The position numbers and the translations under genes were made by a program. Under the pieces are notes generated by a model that had not been told where the DNA came from, searched no databases, and worked only from the letters and a program-made list of their open reading frames with translations. A stretch of 64,000 nt of DNA from CBDBZX01 sp965213645 (GTDB taxonomy: Bacteria > Deinococcota > Deinococci > Deinococcales > Trueperaceae), in NCBI GenBank assembly GCA_965213645.1, contig CBDBZX010000002.1, positions 558,001 through 622,000 on the forward strand. The letters run 5' to 3'. Position 1 is the stretch's first letter; each line of letters begins with the position of its first letter. This document shows positions 59,419 to 64,000 of the stretch, in pieces.

Positions 59419-61659
59419 ATGAATCAACGCTCATTCACGGGCATCCTCGTCCTTGGCGTCTTGCTCGCCGCCATCCTCTACATGTGGCAGCCGTGGGCTG
59501 AAGATGCCTCGCTCAAACTCGGCCTCGATTTGCAAGGCGGACTGCGCGTCGTCTTGCAATCCGACGACCCCAACCCCGAGCCCGAAGACCTCCAAGCGGC
59601 GCGGCGCGTCATCGAAAACCGCGTCAACGAGTTCGGCGTGGCGGAGCCCATCATCCAGACCTCGGGCGAGAACCGCATCGTCGTGGAACTGCCCGGTCTA
59701 ACCGCCGAGGAGCAGAGCCGCGCCCAAGACCTCATCGGGCAGCAGGCGATTTTAGAGTTTAGCCTCGTTAGGCCGGGCGCAAGCGAGCCTTTAACCCCTG
59801 ACAAGCTGCAAGAACCCGCCTTCACGGGTGAAGTGCTGCGCGGCGCTCAAGTCGCCTACGACCAGTTCGGCCAGCCGATTGTCACCTTTCAGATTCGCGG
59901 TCAAGACGCGCCCGCTTTTGGACAGTTTACGGGCGGCAACTTAGGGCAGCGCATGGCGGTAGTCTTGGACGGTGAGGTCATCACCGCGCCGAACATCAAC
60001 GGGCGAATCGCGGAGAGCGGGCAGATCGAGGGGCAGTTTACGCTCGAGGAGGCCACCGACCTAGCCCTCGTCCTGCGCTCGGGCAGCCTCCCCATCTCGC
60101 TGGGCATCGAAGAGATTCGCGCGATCGGCCCCACCTTGGGTCAAGATTCGGTCGCGGCAGGTACAACCGCCGCTATTATCGGCGGTATCGCCGTGGTCGC
60201 CGCCGTGCTGCTCTACTACGGTCCGCTCTTCGGCGGCGTCTTGACGGTGGGCCTTATCTACGTCCTGTTACTCATTTTCGGCATCCTCTCAGGACTCGGC
60301 GCAGCCCTGACGCTCCCCGGTCTTGCCGGTCTCGTCTTGACGATTGGCGCGGCAGTAGACGGCAACGTCATCTCCTTCGAGCGCATCAAAGAGGAGTTGC
60401 GCGAAGGGAAAAGCTTGCGCCTCTCGATGCGGAGCGGCTTCAGCAACTCGCTCTCGGCCATTATCGACGCAAACGTCACCACGCTCCTAGCGGCGGCGGC
60501 CCTGTATCAGTACACCTCCGGCCCGGTGCGCGGCTTCGCCATCACGCTCGCTATCGGTGTCGTTTCAGCCGTGTTCGTGAACACCGTTGTCGTGCCCTTC
60601 TTGCTCGACGTGCTCACGGTGCGTTTCAAGCGTCCGATGATGCCCACAGGCTTCTACTTCACCGACCTCAAATTCGTGAGTCGTGCGCCCATCGTCATGA
60701 GCCTTTCAGGGGGTCTCGCCCTCTTAGCGCTCCTCATCGTGATTGTCAGCCCCTTAAACCTCTCGACGGACTTTACGGGCGGCACGAGTGCGCTCTACAG
60801 CGTGAGCGAAGAGACGACGATTGACGAGGTGCGCACTGCTATCAGCGAGCTTGGCTTGCCAGGCGTGGACGGCGGCTCGGCGACGGTGCAAGAGGTCCAG
60901 GACACAACGATTAGTACAGAAGGCGATACCGGCGCGGCGGAAGCGGCAGGCACAGAAACAGCAGAGGCGAGTGGAACCGAGGCGGCGGACGCGAACAAGC
61001 TCCTCTCGGTGCGCATCGGCGTCGGTGAAGACAGCGCGGCGAGAGGTGAGTTTCCTGCTCTCTTAGCGGATTCGCTCGGCGCGGAGTTGCTGCAAGCCGA
61101 TTTCGTCGGGCCTTCCGTCGGTGAAGACCTGCGCAACGGCGCGGTCTTGGCGGTGCTCGTCTCCTTAGGGTTGATTTTGCTCTACGTCGGGCTGCGCTTC
61201 TGGCCGAACTGGATTGTTGCGGTTGCCGCAATTTTGGCGTCCATTCACGACGTCGGCATCGTGATGGGCTTTTTGGACCTCATCGGCGCGGAGTTCGGCG
61301 TGCCGGTGCTGGCGGCTTTGCTCTTCGTCGTCGGTTACTCCTTGAACGACTCCATCATCATCGCCGACAGGATTCGCGAGAACTTGCGCAAGGTGCGCGG
61401 GCGCTCCTACAACGACATCGTAGACCTCTCGGTGAGCCAGACGCTCTCGCGCACGGTGATGACCTCAGGCACGACGCTCCTGCCCGTCTTGGCGCTCCTC
61501 TTCTTCGGTGGCAGCGTGCTGCGCGACTTTAGCATCACGCTTTTGGTGGGCATCGGCTTCGGGACGTACTCGAGCATCTTCATCCTCGCCCCGATGGTCG
61601 CCTGGTTCAAGAAGCGCCAGCGCAAGCCGAAAACTTCGGTCAGAAAAAGCACTGCTTAA
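59419..61659 (+). CDS. secDF: Fused SecD-SecF protein-export membrane protein
   Basis: The 746-residue protein joins SecD (residues 1-430) and SecF (about 440-746), which use the proton gradient to pull exported proteins across the membrane after SecYEG. It shows LGLDLQGGLRVVL near 33, ENRVNEFGVAEP near 65, the large periplasmic P1 part, a six-helix SecD bundle, and the SecF half beginning FTGGTSALYS, with GYSLNDSIIIADRIRENLR near 640. A Ser/Glu/Ala-rich insert lies in the SecF periplasmic loop (about 500-530). Start supported by AGGAGA eight bases upstream. Confidence 0.95.
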   Translation: MNQRSFTGILVLGVLLAAILYMWQPWAEDASLKLGLDLQGGLRVVLQSDDPNPEPEDLQAARRVIENRVNEFGVAEPIIQTSGENRIVVELPGLTAEEQSRAQDLIGQQAILEFSLVRPGASEPLTPDKLQEPAFTGEVLRGAQVAYDQFGQPIVTFQIRGQDAPAFGQFTGGNLGQRMAVVLDGEVITAPNINGRIAESGQIEGQFTLEEATDLALVLRSGSLPISLGIEEIRAIGPTLGQDSVAAGTTAAIIGGIAVVAAVLLYYGPLFGGVLTVGLIYVLLLIFGILSGLGAALTLPGLAGLVLTIGAAVDGNVISFERIKEELREGKSLRLSMRSGFSNSLSAIIDANVTTLLAAAALYQYTSGPVRGFAITLAIGVVSAVFVNTVVVPFLLDVLTVRFKRPMMPTGFYFTDLKFVSRAPIVMSLSGGLALLALLIVIVSPLNLSTDFTGGTSALYSVSEETTIDEVRTAISELGLPGVDGGSATVQEVQDTTISTEGDTGAAEAAGTETAEASGTEAADANKLLSVRIGVGEDSAARGEFPALLADSLGAELLQADFVGPSVGEDLRNGAVLAVLVSLGLILLYVGLRFWPNWIVAVAAILASIHDVGIVMGFLDLIGAEFGVPVLAALLFVVGYSLNDSIIIADRIRENLRKVRGRSYNDIVDLSVSQTLSRTVMTSGTTLLPVLALLFFGGSVLRDFSITLLVGIGFGTYSSIFILAPMVAWFKKRQRKPKTSVRKSTA

Positions 61660-61668
61660 AGCAAAAGG

Positions 61669-61698
61669 CGTAGGGGAGATTCATGAATCTCCCCTACG
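61669..61698. terminator. Perfect 30-base palindrome after secDF
   Basis: CGTAGGGGAGATTC and its exact complement meet at AT, starting ten bases after the secDF stop codon. It is a likely terminator stem and a relative of the GTAGGGGC palindromes at 36179 and 61735. Confidence 0.65.
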
Positions 61699-61734
61699 GG
61701 GCAACGCAGTGTAAAAATTGGTGGAATGCGGCGC

Positions 61735-61761
61735 TAGGGGCGGGTTTCAAACCCGCCCCTA
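61735..61761. terminator. GTAGGGGC-family palindrome between convergent genes
   Basis: TAGGGGCGGGTTT and AAACCCGCCCCTA flank one C. It overlaps the last bases of the minus-strand lipoprotein gene, so with the palindrome at 61669 it separates convergent transcription units. Confidence 0.65.
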
Positions 61762-62157
61762 CTCTTCAATGGTGGTGGCGAACTGCCGTACGATGCGCCC
61801 CCGAAACGAGAGCACCGCCCGCCACGTGCCGGGGCGAAGCGTGACGCGCTCGGGTGAAAACAGCGTGCTCGTTCCCCCTTCGACTTCCGATATCCACACC
61901 GACTCCGACGCCACTTGGTCGTTGTTCGGCGCGAACCACTGCACGGCGAGCCAGTCCGCTTCGGGGACTTCGTCCACGCGGTAGTCCAGCCGCAGCCGTT
62001 CGTTTTCTAGGGTCAATCCCGACGGACTGCTGAGGTCAAAGACCTTCTCGCGCGTCCGCGCTTCAGGGACAGGTGGAATGTAGGTGTAGGTGCAAGCGGA
62101 AAGAAGAAGAAGCAGCGTAAGTGACAGCGTGGTGAATCGTCTTATGTTGATATACAT
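61759..62157 (-). CDS. Small lipoprotein of unknown function
   Basis: The 132-residue protein starts MYINIRRFTTLSLTLLLLLSAC, a lipoprotein signal with lipobox LSAC. The mature part is beta-rich (LRLDYRVDEVPEADWLAVQWFAP, RVTLRPGTWRAVLSFRG), resembling an immunoglobulin-like fold. No family recognised. I use ATG 62157, not the frame start at 62193, since it begins the signal. Confidence 0.62.
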   Translation of the reverse strand: MYINIRRFTTLSLTLLLLLSACTYTYIPPVPEARTREKVFDLSSPSGLTLENERLRLDYRVDEVPEADWLAVQWFAPNNDQVASESVWISEVEGGTSTLFSPERVTLRPGTWRAVLSFRGRIVRQFATTIEE

Positions 62158-62251
62158 CGTGCAGCCATCATAAGCTCTGAGCTTAGAGCGCATATGTGGC
62201 GTCTATGAAGGTAGCTACTGTGTGAACGTTTTAACACTTGAAAGAACTTTT

Positions 62252-62956
62252 TTACAGAGCCTCTGGAAGTAGCAGTGCGGCGCTGAGGGCGATAGGCGCG
62301 GTTTCAGCGCGGAGGATGCGAGCGCCTAAGCGGACACCTTGTGCTCCCCTCTCGAGCAACCCCTCAACCTCTTGCTCAGTGAGTCCACCTTCAGGTCCAG
62401 TGATGAGCGTGACCTCTTCGGCGTCTGGAGAGATGACCTCTCGCAACGTTGCCGAAGCGTAAGGGTGCGCGACGAGGCTGAGGGGGGGAAGCTCGAGCTT
62501 CGTCAACTTACAAAGCGTCTCAACCTCGGGCACGACGCTCCGCCCCGACTGCTTGGCCGCCTCTTTGGCGACGCGGCGGTAGCGAGCCAGCTTGTTCTCA
62601 GAGAGCACTTTCACGTCACAGCGAGAGGTCAAGAGCGGGATAAAGCGCACCGCGCCCAGTTCCGTGCCGCGCCGCACGACTTCGGAGAATTTATCGCCTT
62701 TGAGAAGAGGTACGGCGAGCGTGAGTTTAAGGGCGGCTTCGACGTCACTCGGTTGTGGTGGTTCTAAGCGGAGGGTGACGCGCATGTCGTCCACCTCTCG
62801 CACTTCGCCCGCCGCTTCTAAACCTGAACCGTCGAACGCCTTTACTCTTACTCCCGGCTCAACCCGTAAGACTTGCGCGAGATGATGCGCCTCTGCGCCC
62901 CAAAGCGTCCTCTCGCCCGCTTCCAAATCTTTTAAGAAAACGCGGTGGACTCTCAC
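62252..62956 (-). CDS. rsmE: 16S rRNA (uracil-1498-N3)-methyltransferase
   Basis: The 234-residue SPOUT methyltransferase modifies U1498 of 16S rRNA. It has the N-terminal PUA-like part (MRVHRVFLKDLEAGERTLWGAEAHHLAQVLRVEPG), KQSGRSVVPEV near 138, and the knot motif LITGPEGGLTEQEVE near 188. It overlaps prmA by four bases; the rsmE/prmA pairing is common in bacteria. Confidence 0.93.
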   Translation of the reverse strand: MRVHRVFLKDLEAGERTLWGAEAHHLAQVLRVEPGVRVKAFDGSGLEAAGEVREVDDMRVTLRLEPPQPSDVEAALKLTLAVPLLKGDKFSEVVRRGTELGAVRFIPLLTSRCDVKVLSENKLARYRRVAKEAAKQSGRSVVPEVETLCKLTKLELPPLSLVAHPYASATLREVISPDAEEVTLITGPEGGLTEQEVEGLLERGAQGVRLGARILRAETAPIALSAALLLPEAL

Positions 62957-63732
62957 GTTTCATCCCGCTTCGCCACGATGAGCGCCCACTCCTCTTTGTA
63001 TTCAATGGACTCAATAGAGAGGTGGGACTCGAGCGCTCCTTTCGCCAATGCCAAACGCTCATCCAAAATCCCCGTCGCCAAGAGCCAGCCACCGGGTCGC
63101 AACACGCGCTGATACGTGCTAGCGAAGTCCACATGCAGTTCAGCGAAGAGGTTAGCAATCACGATGTCGAAGCCTTTAGAGACGGTGTCATCCAAAGTAC
63201 CAAGTTGAAAGATTGCCTGTGAATGGTTGAGTGCGCGGTTTTCTTCAGCTACAGGTAGCGTCAAGGGATCAATATCAATCCCGACAGCTTCGGCTGCGCC
63301 TAAGAGGTCAGCGGCGATGGTCAAGATACCCGAACCAGCGCCCACATCCAAAACTCGCTTATTTTTTAGTTCAAACGTTTCTAACGCAGCCAACGCTAGA
63401 TACGTCGTCGCGTGATGCCCCGTGCCAAACGCCATGCCGGGGTCGAGCCAGAGGACGCGGCGTGATTCGTCCGTTGGGATGTCGCAGTGGGTGGGGGCAA
63501 TGATGAGGTGCTCGAGATAAACAGGCTCAAGCTCCGCGTAATACGCGGCTAAGTAGTCCGTCTCCTCGACCTCTTGCCAGATTCCCTGAAGAGGTAGCGC
63601 CACGGGTTCGGCAAAATACGCCACCACTTCACCACCCTCTTGCGCAATCCCGAGACAGCCCGCGTCCCACAGCAAAGAGGTTTCTGCTTCTAGGGTCTCG
63701 AGGTCTCCCTGCATGTGAAACGCCACGCTCAC
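62953..63732 (-). CDS. prmA: Ribosomal protein L11 methyltransferase
   Basis: The 259-residue enzyme methylates ribosomal protein L11. The SAM-binding motif is RVLDVGAGSGILTIAA near 125, and the upstream LWLDPGMAFGTGHHATT near 95 is diagnostic of PrmA; IVIANLF near 190 is the catalytic-site motif. It overlaps rsmE downstream and the next gene upstream by four bases each, so all three are one operon. Confidence 0.93.
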   Translation of the reverse strand: MSVAFHMQGDLETLEAETSLLWDAGCLGIAQEGGEVVAYFAEPVALPLQGIWQEVEETDYLAAYYAELEPVYLEHLIIAPTHCDIPTDESRRVLWLDPGMAFGTGHHATTYLALAALETFELKNKRVLDVGAGSGILTIAADLLGAAEAVGIDIDPLTLPVAEENRALNHSQAIFQLGTLDDTVSKGFDIVIANLFAELHVDFASTYQRVLRPGGWLLATGILDERLALAKGALESHLSIESIEYKEEWALIVAKRDET

Positions 63733-64000
63733 GCGAGTTCCTTAGGCGCAGCCACGCGCTCATCGCGGGTTACAATCTCGAAGCCGAGCCGCGCTCCCTC
63801 TCGCAGGTAAAACTCAATATCGGCGCTCTTCGTCGCATTGCCCAACGACTTGCGGTGAAAGGCCCGCGTCGCGCTCATGATCATCGTCTCCGCCATACAA
63901 GCAGGCACCATACCATCGCCAAAGTGCAAATCGAGGTGGCTGCGCATCGCACCGGGTGGGCGCACCACGCCGCCAGGAATGATGTGGACGCCGGGAACCT
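63729..64000 (-). CDS. C-terminal part of an unrecognised protein, 5' end beyond the window
   Basis: The minus-strand frame is open from the window edge to 63729 and overlaps prmA by four bases. It reads VVRPPGAMRSHLDL, then FGDGMVPACMAETMIM and HRKSLGNATKSADIEFYL, well ordered and conserved-looking, but I do not recognise the family. The operon link suggests a cytoplasmic role. Confidence 0.6.
   Translation of the reverse strand, partial: VPGVHIIPGGVVRPPGAMRSHLDLHFGDGMVPACMAETMIMSATRAFHRKSLGNATKSADIEFYLREGARLGFEIVTRDERVAAPKELA

Overview
The window looks like a chromosome segment from a moderately GC-rich, outer-membrane-bearing bacterium. A Deinococcota member, perhaps Truepera-like, is my best guess: there is a fused SecD-SecF, TolC-type outer-membrane factors with an HlyD-type adaptor, a WcaJ-like sugar transferase, and a HEN1-Pnkp RNA-repair pair. 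This is an inference from gene content; no rRNA or complete tRNA is present. There are 30-plus recognisable genes, three mobile or repeat families, and an unusual number of genes broken by one base.

Layout. 1-9023: the 3' part of a large hybrid PKS/NRPS (KS end, AT, ACP, aminotransferase, C, A, PCP, E-like domain) and its Sfp-type phosphopantetheinyl transferase. 9117-10322: an IS110-family element whose left end encodes a convincing bridge RNA, inserted into a dispersed MITE-like repeat. 10627-10672: the 3' half of a tRNA-Val, a probable attachment-site scar that would mark the end of an integrated island containing the PKS/NRPS. 10746-17574: backbone with an S55-like secreted protein, an HxlR/WrbA divergent pair, an HD-domain protein and an LRR-DUF1963 protein. 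17774-23902: a low-GC four-gene Wadjet/Mks-type SMC defence operon. 23966-27846: serA, hicBA, a class V aminotransferase and a frameshifted histidine phosphatase, together a likely serine pathway. 28007-34491: small membrane proteins, frameshifted recG, immunity-type proteins (DUF4279, CPCC), and a decayed IS4-like element beside a CopG antitoxin. 34630-36460: repeats around a MscS channel. 36507-43666: exopolysaccharide genes and an adaptor/TolC export set. 44069-51476: a PA14 lipoprotein, hen1 (amber-interrupted) with pnkp, and a zinc-protease-like lipoprotein. 52046-55972: sirtuin, Wzz and UDP-glucose dehydrogenase. 56065-64000: HIT protein, AbrB/PIN toxin-antitoxin, SecDF, RsmE and PrmA.

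How it fits together. The strongest unusual signal is the IS110 element. Its predicted bridge RNA carries guides matching both halves of the host target and both halves of its own circular junction, and that junction would create a TTGACA/TATATT promoter firing into the RNA. Two uninterrupted copies of the target sit elsewhere in the window in related repeats. The hexamer AGAGGT is strongly enriched in the backbone but not in the PKS/NRPS segment, which independently supports a foreign origin for that segment.
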